Source: Chenopodium formosanum
Taxonomy: Eukaryota; Streptophyta; Magnoliopsida; Caryophyllales; Amaranthaceae
NCBI GenBank assembly: GCA_024500155.1
Contig: CM044866.1
Location: 40,353,501-40,417,500 of the forward strand
Direction: 5' to 3'
Length of the DNA stretch: 64,000 bases
The translations under genes and the position numbers were made by a program. The notes below the pieces were generated by a model. The model was not told the DNA's origin, did no database searches, and saw only the letters and a program-made list of their open reading frames with translations. Below, in pieces: positions 32,501 to 45,217 of this stretch. How positions within the stretch are numbered: position 1 is the stretch's first letter; each line of letters starts with the position of its first letter.

Positions 32501-35429
32501 ATTCTTGCATCTCTGTTGCAGGAGCTTTCAAAAGTTGTTTCTAAACTCGCAGAAGAAGGAAAGGTTTGTTTTCATCTAGTAATTTTTTTTTATTCCTTTC
32601 TTTTTGGTATTAATTTTTAAAAATAAAAATCCAAAGCTCGATAAGTAGTACTGACAGCTCATTATTAGATGAGCAGCTGGTCAGTAGCCTAAATCTGAAA
32701 CTTTGGCTCTAGTCTCTACTACATCTTCTAGGGAAATGCTTTATTTGTATCCCTTGTCAATACCCTGCATACCTGTGCTGATGGGCTGACCATGTTTGCA
32801 TAAACCAGCTAATCAGCAATTGAACTTCTGATGGTTTAATGTTAGGCCTTATGTTGATCAGAAGAAGCCATTTGTATTGCATTTATTCTTTAATAGTGGA
32901 ATTTAATAGTTTGACACATGTAGGCTTCTGTATGCATTAATGCATTATCAGTTAGAAAGGAATTGTGGCTTAAATGTCTAGGTAGTCTAGATGCTTCTCC
33001 CATTTATGTGAGCCTGCGTCTCGCGGGTTTTATTGAGATTGAGAGGTTAGTGAGGATTCAGCAATCCCCACAATTGTAAAATGTTCCCACAAAAATTTTG
33101 TTGAAGGTCACCCCATAAATGTAAAAACACACTTGGTAATTGATTTAATGAATTACTTCCTCTGTTTCTCTATAGTTGCAACATACACTGTATCACGGTA
33201 TTTAAGAAAAATGGACCTTACATAATAATATAATACACTTAAAATGGGGTTAAGAGGTTGTTAGGATTATAATCAAGTGGGCCATGAGCTATAAAGGTGA
33301 TAGTACAATTTTCACCTTCAAAACCTTCCTTTTATAGTGTGTTGTAACTATTGTGACATTTTCATTTTAGGAAGTTTTGCAACTATAAAGAAACGGAGGA
33401 AGTATAAGTTTCATCGTTCACAGACAAGATTCATTATAAAGCATGGGATTCTGGCAAATTCTTTGTAAAGTTGACTTGCATAAGACCCCCGCCGACCAAA
33501 AAAAAAAAAAAAAGAATAATTTAAAAAAAAAAGTGAATAATTTTTGTAGAATTGATTCTGCAATCTGCATTGATGCATAAGCATAACTGAGTTTAGGGTT
33601 TTAAATTGTCTTTACAAATTATACAATTTTATTCTTGCATACTAGCTGATCTGCATGCTTGTGGACTTTGCTCTATAGATGAGATAAAAAGAGCCAAGCT
33701 TCAGCTGACCTTCCTATTAGCATAGATAATTTAAAATCAGAGCTTAATCCAACATTGTAGTAAGTAACTCTACATCTTGAGATCTGCAGCTTGGTATATC
33801 ACTCTTTTATACAGCACTCTGAGATATGTTGTAGTTTGATCATTTTTCTGGTGGCAAACTAACAAGTGGTTGTTCTCTGGCAAAATTTGTTCTCATAGGT
33901 TGCAGTTAGGAACATAAGAAGAGATGCTCTGAAGGCTTATGAAAAACTTGAGAAGGTGTTGATCTTTTAATCAGTAATTCTGTAATTTTGACTTTATGTG
34001 AATGTTCACTGAAATTTCTTTGTCTCTGTCTTTGTCTTCACAGGAGAAAAAACTATCAGAAGACAACGTGAAAGACCTATCTGCTGATCTACAGGTAATA
34101 CTAGGCTTCACAACTTTACAATTGATGCATTTAACCAAGTGGTGTTTATGACTGGGCCTTGTGTGTTTGGGGGTGTGGGGGCAGGAGGTTGTCTGATTGA
34201 TCTTACACGTCAATACGTCATCCATGTGACTTAGGGGCAAGAAGCTGGCAGGTTTTTATATGGATAAGAACTTTTAAGATGACCTTTTAGAAAGCCAATG
34301 GATAATGTAGTCATGTAGCTGATCTATCTGGGAAGATGAGGTTTGGTTTGTACTTGGTTGCTATATTTTAAATATGAAGATATACGAAGTTCTGAATAAA
34401 TGGTCAACTCAAGAAAGAAAATACTACCTTTGTTTCATATTATTTGCTACAAAGGGGTATTTTATTTGTGAGACATAAAATATTCCTTCGTTGCAAATTA
34501 TATCAAACGGAGTAAGTAACTGTATGAGGTGGTAGGATTTCTTCTCTCTCATGCATATAATATATACATGTAAACCCAGTCAAAAAAAAAAAAGGAAGTA
34601 TATACATGTGAATGTAAATGTAAATGCTAGATCATCTGCATTGTGAAAGTTTTGGGCTTGGCTATATCTGGTCTAACAGCTTTGATGCATTGGGGTGAGA
34701 TGGTGCTCACGATATATGTGCAATTATTCAATACCTGCCAACCGATGTAGTATATTGTGGCAAAAATTATCAACAAGCAGTGTTGCTCAAATAAAAATCA
34801 TAGACTTTAGGCTGTTTAAAAAACAGAAAACTCATTTAGATAGTTTTTTTTTTTTTTTTTTTTTTCAAAAAGTGGAGTAGTTCTAGGCAGTTAAAAAAAT
34901 GTGCTACCTTTAGTATACCCTTTTTTGATATTTTTGGAGAGGACTTAGCCACTGGATTTATATTGTTTTATTACAGAAGCTGACTGATGAGTACATGAAG
35001 AAGGTTGAGTCTATCTACAAGCAGAAAGAACAGGTACTGAGTGAAATCTTTCTTGATTGTGATTTATAGTAGTCAGAAACAGGTCTAATTAAATTTACTC
35101 TTTTTCATATGCATGTGATGCTCTCTTTTGTAAGGAATGATTCTAACCGCACAAGCGTTTATTACTCTTATTTTTTCTTGGGTCGAAATCTTATTACTTT
35201 TGTTTAAATGGAATTATGAGGAAATTAACCTGTTAAATGTGATTAAAGCTGTTCTTAATTCACTGAGATTGTCGCTCTCAGTCCTCATGCTCTTGAGTTT
35301 GAATTAGCTTCACAATTTCATTGGTTACATATACATGAAATGTAAACAAAATTTATTTCTTTAATATTTTGTCCTTTCATATGATGATTTTGATTCATAT
35401 TTTCTTTTCAGGAGTTGATGAAAGTCTAA
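29522..35429 (+). CDS. RRF: Ribosome recycling factor, chloroplastic (11 exons)
   Basis: Recycles plastid 70S ribosomes with EF-G after termination. Exons by GT-AG splicing with frame kept: 29522-29603, 29873-30023, 30134-30203, 30327-30422, 30646-30743, 31649-31760, 32522-32563, 33899-33955, 34044-34094, 34977-35033, 35412-35429, giving 277 residues. The first 75-80 residues are Ser-rich and act as a plastid transit peptide. The mature part has the RRF signatures: SNFNSVRTNRANPSMLDRIE, YYGTPVSLKSIAQIS, SSLLITPYDK, LPPLTTDRRKELSKVV, VRNIRRDALKAYEKLE and the three-helix-bundle end LTDEYMKKVESIYKQKEQEL. Every junction is canonical and there is no stop, so this is an intact nuclear gene. Introns 7 and 9 carry small MITEs. 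Confidence 0.96.
33156..33402 (+). mobile_element. Stowaway-like MITE in RRF intron 7
   Basis: Terminal inverted repeats CTTCCTCTGTTTCTCTATAG and the complement at the right end (CTATAAAGAAACGGAGGAAG), flanked by TA/TA. 247 bp, no coding. Same terminal family as 39432-39656. Confidence 0.85.
34424..34516 (+). mobile_element. Compact 93-bp foldback MITE in RRF intron 9
   Basis: Begins CTACCTTTGTTTCATATT and ends with the complementary AAACGGAGTAAG, flanked by TA. The centre GGGTATTTTATTTGTGAGA matches the 91-bp element at 38369-38459, so the two are one family. Confidence 0.8.
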
Positions 35430-37810
35430 GAGACTAAAAGCTGAAATATATGTAGCTTTGCAAACGTTAAAACCGTGGCTCCAATGTCCTTAATGGTAAA
35501 ATATGATGCTAGAGCTTTCCTTGGCGGTTTCTTTTGTGAATAGCACTTAAATTTCTCGAAAATAGGTTTTGATTTATCAAACCTTGATAGAAATGGACTA
35601 CTCTGATTATCATGTTTGTAATAGGGTCTAGTGGAATTTTTTTTTTTTCTTTTTTTTTTTTTTTTGTTGGAAGATTCAGTGGAAGATGATAACCACTTTA
35701 AACAGTTGAAAAATTTGCTCATACATACTTGATAAAGCTTGTAAATGTGTCTCTTCTTGTGTAATGGCTGCCGTATACTGTGTAGTTCAGTTGCCCTATT
35801 AATCTGTTATAGCAAATTAGCAATATTGGTAGATTGCTTATCATTTGGCACTTAATTATTATTTCGGTCAGGTCAAAAGTTGATTTTTATACTTCTTTAC
35901 GGCGACTTAAGGATATGGCTTTAATCAATATGAAAATTAAGTTTTTTGGTCAGTTAGTATTAGAATGTAACAGTGGGGATCCCAAAAGTTCCAGTGCTAT
36001 CTCAGCCCAAGTTTTGAAATCTGCTAGTGCTAGGTGCCTATGTTACGCAACGCACACTTGTTGATGGTGCTTTTATTGAAGATGGTCAAGTCTCCTCCCT
36101 CTCTCTTTGTATTGTCTGAAAGTTCAAATTTCATTAAGTTGAAATAAGACTTTATGTTTAAAGATCTTAGATAGCAAATATAGATTGTTACAGAAACAGA
36201 GGGTCAAGTGAAATAGCAGCACAACAGGGCAAGGTGGAGACTGGAGAGAACTATATAGGAACTTTGTCATCCATAGTATTCCATACATGTACGCATGAGT
36301 ACCTTGCTGGTATTGAACGCCTTCAATGCTATATTTCCGACTAATATCTTTAACAATGGAAGTTTCTCAGTAGGCCTAGTTAAAGGAGGGTGCCCCAGTT
36401 GATCTATTTGATGGACGAAATACGTAGATCTAATAGTGGTGTCATATGCCGAATCATATAGAAATTATGAGTATAATACGTAGATCTAATGGAAATTTGA
36501 TTTATTACAAGTATGAGTATATAGCCAACTTATGATTTATTATACTCATGTCGAATCATATAGAACTAAAGTAAAATGAGAGGCATTTCAAACGGCTAAC
36601 AATGAGTCTCGTTTGGGGTGTTTAACAGGCTAATAGGGGTGAGAATGTCATTTCGTTGCAAAATTAAAGACAGTTGTCAAATGATACCACTAAATTTCAA
36701 TGGTATAAAATACACTCTCAGTGGTAGTAGTTCCCACAATTTTTTCTCTATTTTGCAGGTTAATTTACATCTGGCAAGAAAGAGTGAGACCCACACCACC
36801 TTTTTTCACTTTTCCTTTCTCTTCTTTGTACCTTTTTTCACTTGTTGTGTGGCTCACAAGTCACAACCCTTCATTTGCACTTCCTCGTAATATGAAGGCT
36901 AGCATTACTTGACTCTGTATACATAAGCTTCCTCCTCCTTCCCCAATCTCCACCCACCTTCCACTGACACCACCATTTTCAACACCAAATTCTTCGTGTC
37001 CATCTTCCACCATCATCTTCTTGGTCTCCATCCTCCACTAACGTCACTACCATCTTTGGCTGCTTAACGAAAACCCTATGAAAAATGAGTTAAATGTCTC
37101 AAATGGGTAGGACCACCGTAGGGGTGACCATGTCTTCCATTGAAGCTGCCATTGAGCTTGATTTTCTCCATCTCTATTGTTGCTTTACACTCCCAAGTAA
37201 CATTTGTTCACATCCATTTACTTATCAAGCATATGCGGCAACTTGTCTAACTCAACCTATCGAATTTATAGCAATACCCCCTTAAGAATTCATGACAATG
37301 TCGGTTTTACACTGTTGAAATCTGTCATATGGAAATCAAATAGATCAACTTGTATTATATAAAATAAAAGAACAATTAGAGGGCAAACAGAGACTGAGGA
37401 TTGATGATACAGTTCCATCTTAGACTCGTGCCTAGCAAATTTTATTAGTAATCATTGTTATAGACAAGCTAATAAAGAGATGAACTGCATAGTGAAACAC
37501 CGACATCAATGCCTTTCTTCCATTTTTCAGTTTGTATTCCTTCACTAAACTCTAGGGTATGTTTATTTCCAAATTGAAAAGAGAAGAAAAGATGAAGTAT
37601 GCACTTGACACTCAAATTACATTTATTTACACAAATGTGCAAATATTATTGGTACAATCTACACTATGATACAAATATAAGTAGTGGGAGATTTGGGTAG
37701 AGTTGACACCCCAGGTACCACAGCTTACCAGGGTGCTTCTAATAGAGAAACATCTAGATAAATACTCGCATTTTGCAACCAAACTTGGTATCACACTCTA
37801 TCCCACTGTG
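35430..37810 (+). other. Convergent intergenic region between RRF and the FAP gene
   Basis: The first 300 bp is the likely RRF 3' UTR (T-rich tract 35637-35665). The remainder shows no supported gene; short ORFs lack codon structure. A 16-bp exact inverted repeat, AGTTGATCTATTTGAT, lies at 36397-36412 and 37335-37350 and may mark a small decayed element. AATACGTAGATCTAAT is repeated at 36419 and 36476. Confidence 0.5.
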
Positions 37811-40800
37811 TTAGTTCTTCTCAAAGACACTCGCCAACTTGTGCATTACATGCTCTTTTGCTTGTCGATCAAATGGATCTTCACCAATGTATAAATCCAG
37901 TACTGATTGACAAAGAAGTTTGCTCTCAATGCTCCCCACCTCATCTCCGTTAACTGCAAAAGTTCAAACATATATTTGTGCAAGTACAAACAAAATATCT
38001 AACTCAGCAATCATACTTTTATGCAATATCAGTGTAACTACTCACTTTTTTTTTTTTTTTTTTTTTTTCAGGAAGCTCAACTACTCACTTTGTTTCTTTT
38101 TATTTGTTACATTTTGACTTTTACGGTCTCCAAAGCACATTTTTGACCACGAACATGTTCAATAGGATATGTGAAAATTAGATATTTTAAAATTTAATTT
38201 CAATACAAATCTAACAATATTCCACTTGATATGGTTTTGATCTTTATAAATTTTGTAGTCAAAGTTTTTAAAGTTGACCACACGTCAAAACGTAACAAAT
38301 AAAAAGAAACACAGAGAGTGGTATATAACCATTTCACAACATGCTTATTGGACAGATGAAATAACATACTACCTCCGTTTCATATTTTTTGCAACTTTGG
38401 GGTATTATTTGTGAGATATAAAATATTCCAAAGTTGTAAAAAACATGAAACGGAGGTAGTAAAAAAAACCCATTCTCTTACCTTAAATGTATATAGCCCC
38501 TCTCATATTCAGTTCCATATAGGAGTAATGGCTTCTTAAATAAACTTGCTACGCACAATATTTATACTAATGAATGACAATACCACAAGACTGAAATCAG
38601 CTGATGCTGTACAGGTGTACCCCAACCATTCCTCAAGTACACAGAGAGAGAGAGAGCTTACTTTTTGTGCGAAGCACATGACCATGCTCCCTGGACAATT
38701 CTATAACAGAACCCTTTGGTATTTTCATTTCATCTTTGAACTGAGAAGTAAATCTGCAACGAACCATATGTCAGCTCAATCATGCTCAATTGATAATGCG
38801 TTCCTTACATTATAGAAAATCTCAACTCCATTTTGGTCCTTGTTTATAATTTACTTCCTCTATTCCATTTTAGATGACAAATTCAATTTAGGCTTGGACA
38901 TTGAGTTGATTAAAAAGGAATACGCGTCGACTAAAAAATAACTTCCCAAAAAGGAATACGTGTCATAAAAAAATAAAAAAAAATAAAAAAAAAATAAAAA
39001 AAAGAGGTAGTATAATTTTCTTGGCCATTGAGTTACTTATTATTTTTATTAACTTCTTCAAAATCTACCAACTATGTGCTCCATTATAAACATAATAATC
39101 TACAAGGGGATTAAGTACTCATAACCCTATCAGTTGGACCAAGACTCTGTGAGGTGTAATAAACGCACATGCCCTACCATCAAAGCCACTTAATACTCTG
39201 CTTTCATGATGGTCAAAAGTAAAAACCTTCTGGTTGACAAATGCTTTATCCATAGCATATATAAATTACCCTACTGCTCAATGGATTTCAAAAGGTTTAC
39301 AGCATTTATTGAGCAGAGATAATCTCCTTTGAAAATTGTACAATTATTTTTACTTTAACACTCTTAAATAAATAGCACTTTGAATTAACTGTCCTCCAAG
39401 AAAGTTGACTTATATAGTTATATATGAAGTACTTACTCTGTTTCTTTATAGTAACACACCATTTTGGCACGGCAGTTTAAGAGAGACATTAGAGTATTAG
39501 ACTAAATTAAATAATCTTAACATTGATTTTAAAGAGAAAGAGTTAAGTTGTTATGGTTTAAATTTTTTAGATTAATCCATCCACTTACCTTCTCTATTCC
39601 CTTCCTTAAATAGAACGATAAGAAGGTGTATTGCAATTATAAAGAAACGGAGGAGGTACATAAATAAGAAAGCACAAAAAGTAAGCAAGATTTATGTATG
39701 GCATAGAATAAGTAACTACCAAGTCTTGAAGCTAAAGTTAAGATGTCCTCATCCAGTCATCTGCCCAAATTTCCTTGTGCAACAACTTAGGGTTAGATGA
39801 ATAGATGCACAAGGAGCTGTAATGGGCCAGTACCAGATTGCACCATTGATCACAGGATGATGGTGCACCCAACTTTCCTCGCACAACAATTTGTAGTAAG
39901 GTGCAGAAGGGCAGAGTTGTAATGTACCAATGCTAGATGGCAGTATGGCACCATGGCCTACGAGATAGTGGTGCTGTGCACTGATGAAGTAGGATGGCAG
40001 TGAAACAATGTGAGGTTGAGGTATAGCGTGGGAGGAGGAAAGAAGAAGGAATGAATTTGATATCACACGTAAAATTCAATCAGAAAATGTCCTTTATTGT
40101 TCACAATGAAAGTCGCTAAATTTTTTCGGAAAGTTTTGTTCAAGTTGTTAAGAGTTAGAATTACATACACTACAAAGTTAATACAAAGTAAAAGATTTTC
40201 CAAAGTTAAATCTGAAAATTTTGACAAAGATTCACCAAAATGTCCCATTATACTCTTTAGAATTGTCCTCAATTTTGACTTATTATTCTGAATACATAGG
40301 AGCTTTCCATAATGCTACAGCTACTCAGCCATTGACTTGTTAGAATGCTGCCGCAATTTTGTGCAGCATCAAAATGGTTGTTTATCATACTAAAGAAAAA
40401 TGAAATATGAAGCAGTGAACTTTTATGAAGAGCAGGACAGGCGGCAGAAAGAAAAAAAGGAATGGATGAATAAAGTTGAGTGATTAGGCCAAAAATAAAG
40501 AGCAATTGAAAATGGTGAAACTATAAGAGTATATGACTTCAAACAAATTGTTATACATAGTAAAAATTGATTGGTGGAATAAGGCAAATAGTCACAAAAA
40601 ATAATGTTATAAGGTACAGAGTAAACAGTATTGTTTGAATTTATAGTCCCAAACAGAAGTTTATGCCTAAACATCAGGTAGTAAGCATAAAAATTGACAT
40701 AAATTAAAGCTGGCAAATCTAAGATATGATTAGAAGATGGAAAGAGTGCTCTAGAGCCTCTGAATTGTAGAAGCTTCAAAAGCATACCAAACACATTGTA

Positions 40801-43787
40801 ATAGATTTTGAAATTGACTAACTGAGTTACCTGTGAAGCAATTCTTTGTTAGCATCCACCCCAAACTTCTGAAGTCTGCTTCCTACCGACTCTTCAAAAG
40901 CACTCCGCACAGATCGTATGCTCAATCTAGAATATAATATTTGTAGTCTCACAGTCAAATTTACATCACTTTCCAGCAGAGCTTCAGTGAAACCCTTATT
41001 GTCTTTCAGATCAGAAGCAGAATATTCCCCGTACTTATCCTTCAGATTCTTCTGCACATCATCTTCATCAGCATATACACCTGTCCATAACAAAAAAAAT
41101 AAAAAGATAAAAAAATAAAAATAAAAAAATTTAATTAAATTAAAATTTAATTATTAAAAATATCATGTAGCTAATTTCACTGATTACTTCCACTCTTGAT
41201 TACCTGTGCAACTGTACTGATTTGACCATCTTTGTTAAAAAATTCAGGAAGAAATCAGTTTGACATACATGTATGTTTACATCACATGGTGATGCTACGG
41301 AATACAATAAGGCTATTGCCGCTATTCCAATGTCTTTTAACAGTCATGCACAACAATTAGGGGATTGTAAGATTATTGTATCGAAATTTAAAGATCATTA
41401 CTAATATTTCAGTAGAGGAGGTCTATGTTTATATCTGGGATTGATCAATCTCACACACATGAATCATAAATTTGTTCACTGTTCATGTGTGTGAGATTGA
41501 TCAATCTCGGATATAAACAAAGACTTTCTCTAATTCATTAGGATTTTAAAGTAAAAGTAATGTTGCAGCATAGAGTATTTAATAGAACTTTGTCTTGGAG
41601 TAGGCATCATTCTTGGTCAGATAGCACTTTGGCTGTTGAAGAACACAAAGGTAAGGCCTTAATGGAACACCAAGATCCATAACAAGACCCTGGAACCATG
41701 TACCTCTTTTATACCTTCATAATCTGCTCTAGTTGTAGATAATGCAACCTAAGGTAGCAAGATGCCTTCCAACAGAACACGAAATGAAGATATAACTGGA
41801 TAGTGATCTTCAACAGTCAAGATAGCCTCCATAGCCAAAATCATCGAAGCCAACATAACTAGAAGTTAATAAGGTATGTCAAAGTCTAGCCCCAGATTTG
41901 TAGTTTCTTAAAGGACAAAAGGTTCTATTTAATACTTCCTCTGTCTCAAATTAGTTGCTCCATTCACTTTTCACAACATCTAGGATTCAAATTTGACCAT
42001 ACATGAATGCAAAAATTATAAAAAAAAAAGTTAATATATTGAAAGTACATGTTAAGACAAATCTAACAATTTCCCATATGATAATACCTTGTGTAATTTC
42101 TTATATCGTAGTGCATAAATTTTAGTCAAATTGATATTCTTTATATTTAAAAAGTCAAATGGAGCAAAAAATTTGAGATTGAGGGAGTAGCGTTACAATG
42201 CTCTATTCCAGGATTATTGTACATATAACAGCTCACCATGCTTATAGAAAATGCAAGATTAGTCTAGAACAGACTATGTCATACATAAGACTATCAATTG
42301 CACTAACTTATTGGGTGATTAAACACTAATCTATGGAAAAGATGCATCTTTGCTGCACAAAATCCTATATCTCAAACTCCTTGATGAATGATGAGTTGAG
42401 ATTAAAGTTGTAGATTAATCACTCACATTTAAATTAAGCGCCCTCCTTTGGTAGCTCAACAATGGAAGGAGCATTGGAATGCTCTTAAATGAACCTTCGT
42501 CATTTAAACTACAAATCTGGGATTACTATTGGCACTTACTGTTATTCAGCCCAAAATATGTTAGTATGTTACTACATTTGTAACTTTGTAAGAGGATATG
42601 TTTAGGTGGAAGAGGCTTCTCCACTTTTCTTGGCATACGTTTTTCCTTCTCATCCTCTACAACCTATATAAGATATTGGGAAATTTTATGGGCATCCGAG
42701 AATCCAACTACTTGAGTACACAAAAGTGTTCTCTTTCTCCATAAACAATTCATTGAGAGCTCCTTTGTGAGTTGATATACAATCATTGTGAGAGATGTAT
42801 TTTACTCGCCTTATAAATTTGGGATTTTTGTATCATAATAATTTTCATGTAGTGAATATTTTGGCAGCTCAAATTCGTGGGATTTTTACTTAAGGTTTTT
42901 CCTCATGTTAATTATTGAGCATCCTTTATTGCTTTCTTGCATTTATTTTCTAGTTAATTTGTCGAATGACTAAGTTTTCGTAATGCTCAATACCTCAGCA
43001 CATAATTCAGCACAATATCTTAAAATTCCAGAACTTTTTCCAAAGAAAGAAAGGCATCTTCTTTTGTTGCACCCAATTCTAAAGCTTTTTCCAAGGAAAG
43101 AAAGGCATCTTTTTTTTATTGCACCCTCAATTAATCATAAAATGTTCCCAACTTAGAAAAACTAATCCTACTACCTTAATCATAATTTAGTAAGAAATTA
43201 CAATTAACCCACTAAATCAAACAATCAAGAATCAATCATAAATTAAAATTTAACAATGGGGTTTCAAAAATCATAAATAGTAACTAGTAATGATAATTGA
43301 ACAAAATCACACAAAAATCATAAAATTAACCAGAAAAATCAAAGAAAACGGTTTTAAGAAGTATACCAAAAGCATAAACATCAATGTTCTTAAGCCCAAA
43401 CAAACTCTTCCTCCTCAATCCAATACCCAGCAATGTCTGTGAATCCTTAACAATGGAAGGAAACAAAACCCCGGTTTTTGGTTCAGTGACATCAGGAGGG
43501 GTGACGTCAGAGGAGAGAGAAAGACAACCCCAGAAAGGAGAAGAGGAAGAAGGAGCATTTGGGGTAAAGGGAAGATGGGTGAGTAAGAAATCAAGTGTAT
43601 TTTGAATAATTGGGTGTTTGTCAGAATTTTGAGTGATAGCAATGCCGGCGCAAGCGCCGGCAATGGAGGCGCCGGCTGCAGTGAAAAGGCGGAGGGAAGT
43701 GGCGGAGGAGGCGGAGGGTTTGGGATTGAATGGCGGAGGGAACGATGAGAAGGGGAAGCGCAATGATCCCATAGTTGTTGGGCGCAA
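37811..43787 (-). CDS. FAP1: Chalcone-isomerase-fold fatty-acid-binding protein, chloroplastic (FAP1-like, 4 exons)
   Basis: Non-catalytic chalcone isomerase-like protein of the plastid stroma that binds fatty acids. Exons on the minus strand: 43787-43367, 41080-40831, 38753-38662, 37953-37811, all GT-AG, giving 301 residues. The first 60-70 residues form a transit peptide. The core has EPKTGVLFP, LLGIGLRRKSLFGLKNIDVY and AFGVYADEDDVQ, then VNLTVRLQILYSRLSIRSVR and SAFEESVGSRLQKFG. Exon 3 gives FTSQFKDEMKIPKGSVIELS and exon 4 gives SKLLCQSVLDLYIGEDPFD. The second Met (43772, MGSLRFPFSS) is the likelier start because the family begins that way. FAP1 is preferred over FAP2 from sequence and length, without a tree. 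No disruption is seen. Confidence 0.9.
38084..38321 (+). mobile_element. MITE in FAP intron 3, 238 bp
   Basis: Inverted ends CTCACTTTGTTTCTTTTTAT and, at the right, AATAAAAAGAAACACAGAGA, with TA on both sides. The arms extend to about 35 bp with few mismatches (TTTGTTACATTTTGAC against GTCAAAACGTAACAAA). Confidence 0.8.
38369..38459 (+). mobile_element. Compact 91-bp foldback MITE in FAP intron 3
   Basis: Near-perfect hairpin: CTACCTCCGTTTCATATTTT against the complementary AACATGAAACGGAGGTAG, flanked by TA. Same family as 34424-34516. Confidence 0.85.
38854..39010 (+). mobile_element. Degenerate MITE remnant in FAP intron 2
   Basis: Starts TA-CTTCCTCTATTCCATTTTA and ends AAAGAGGTAG-TA. The right half is overwritten by A-rich repeats (AAAAATAAA units). 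Two copies of AAAAAGGAATACG(C/T)GTC lie inside. Only the first several terminal bases pair. Confidence 0.4.
39432..39656 (+). mobile_element. Stowaway-like MITE in FAP intron 2, 225 bp
   Basis: CTTACTCTGTTTCTTTATAG at the left and TTATAAAGAAACGGAGGAGG at the right, with TA duplications. The terminal sequence is shared with 33156-33402. Confidence 0.8.
39768..39985 (+). repeat. Diverged tandem duplication of about 110 bp in FAP intron 2
   Basis: CAAATTTCCTTGTGCAACAA pairs with CAACTTTCCTCGCACAACAA about 112 bp later. Each is followed by a GTAATG...CCA...GATGG/GATTG segment and TGGTGC. No coding. Confidence 0.55.
41415..41530 (+). mobile_element. Palindromic foldback element in FAP intron 1, 116 bp
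   Basis: Arms of about 48 bp containing ATTGATCAATCTCACACACA and its complement around a 20-nt loop, flanked by TA at 41413 and 41531. Without the loop it is almost fully self-complementary and would give a long hairpin RNA in the pre-mRNA. Confidence 0.8.
41935..42187 (+). mobile_element. Stowaway-like MITE in FAP intron 1, 253 bp
   Basis: CTTCCTCTGTCTCAAATTAG at the left and ATTTGAGATTGAGGGAG at the right, TA on both sides. The inner arms TTGCTCCATT and AATGGAGCAA also pair. Confidence 0.8.
43029..43140 (+). repeat. Tandem duplication of about 56 bp in FAP intron 1
   Basis: CTTTTTCCAAAGAAAGAAAG plus GCATCTTCTTTTGTTGCACC repeats once immediately after with few changes. Confidence 0.8.
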
Positions 43788-44185
43788 ATGCTAGGAGTAG
43801 TACTTCCTTGCTTTGTCAATGTGTTACTTTGTGAGTTTGTGTCAAATGCTATGCATAACCAATGCTCACTTAAATGCATTTTTAATTTGGGCCGTTTTCT
43901 CTTTACTTTATTACAAAGTAATTATTAGAGATGACAAGTGGGTATAATTTCACAAATTTGGAACTGAATTTATCTTACTCGAAGCGGCTATGGGTGTGAC
44001 CTTAGTGAGTTGTAGAGCAATATGGATATAAAAAGTCATGTCTGTCATGGGTAGTGAGTAGTTGATAGATTTGAAATCATACGTGTCCTATATCTAACTA
44101 ACCCATCATGTATCTACCTGCACACTCTTCAATCTTCATACCATCTGTTTGTCTTATATGATGGTCCACAACAATTTAAAAAGAT

Positions 44186-44238
<53 letters not shown>

Positions 44239-44583
44239 TAATGGATATCAACTTGAATGATAAAAGCAGACATGGATTTAGATTTATAATCACTTAGGTG
44301 GGTACAAATGTTTGAATACATACCCATCATGGATAATGGGTGGTACTGGGTATCGAAACTTTAAGTGAGATGGGGAAAAGGAGGTAACCACACCCATACC
44401 GCCCATTTGATATCCTTATTTATTAGTCACTCCATTTGTAAATTAAAGTCATATTTGCCCTTTGCACACGTAATAAAAATAAATAGATAGTTCATGTAAT
44501 CTAGCTTATTGATTATTAAATGAGATTAATAACAAGAAATAGTATGTTCTTTTTATCATTTAATTTAATTAATTATAGATATC
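43788..44583 (-). promoter_or_regulatory. Upstream region of the FAP gene
   Basis: 5' flank of the minus-strand gene. No convincing TATA box lies within 150 bp of the ATG. A (TA)23 microsatellite lies at 44189-44234, and a repeated GGGTA/GGTGG-rich stretch (44293-44400) was not assigned. Confidence 0.35.
44189..44234 (+). repeat. (TA)n microsatellite, 23 units
   Basis: Uninterrupted TA dinucleotides, about 400 bp upstream of the FAP gene start. Confidence 0.97.
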
Positions 44584-44585
44584 TA

Positions 44586-44896
44586 CTCCCTCCGTCCCTT
44601 ACTGATAGTCCCTTATGACCAATTTTAAGTCCCAAAATGATTCCATTTGATTTTTTCAAGTACCATTAATATCATTTTTTTATCAAAATTCTCTCCAATT
44701 TACAATAATATTTGTGCAAATTTAACTTTCACATGTAAATTTTGTTTTCTCGTGTATTTTTATTACTTTATCTCTCTACTTTTTTAAGTACCCAATGTAA
44801 ATTTACCTTTTTCAATGTGCTTTACTACTTCTTATTTATTTTATTAATTCCCGTGAAAATTGCCCATAAGGGGCTATTATTAAGGGACGGAGGGAG
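44586..44896 (+). mobile_element. Stowaway MITE, 311 bp, with long inverted repeats
   Basis: CTCCCTCCGTCCCTTACTGA and the right end TTATTAAGGGACGGAGGGAG are inverted and flanked by TA. CTCCCTCCGTCCC is the widespread Tc1/mariner-type Stowaway terminus in plants. No coding. Confidence 0.95.
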
Positions 44897-45217
44897 TATA
44901 TTTATACTTATATATTAAAAAGCGTGTCTGAAAATGTTTATGTACCACCTAGATCTGCACTAGCATTGCACAAGTCACCATTAGCATTGCAACAATTATT
45001 CTATGTCATTATTAATGAGAAAAAAATACATCTTATCTACAAGATTCGAACACTAAATTAAACCTCATGGATATAAGATAACAAATCTTTCATCTTAACC
45101 AATAGTAATTTATGTCCTCTGTATAAAGAAATATACCTATAAGTAAGCACAAAAAGAAAGGATAAAAGAATAATTGCGTAGCCTAGAAAAATCTTCATAC
45201 AATCGTACTAAGGTGAT

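Noticed and set aside
40063..40794. Minus-strand gene in FAP intron 2
   Set aside because: The short overlapping ORFs are AT-driven, with no domain and no splice logic.
43384..43879. Additional ORFs over FAP exon 1 in other frames
   Set aside because: They are shadows of the GC-rich transit-peptide exon; the spliced FAP frame explains the sequence.
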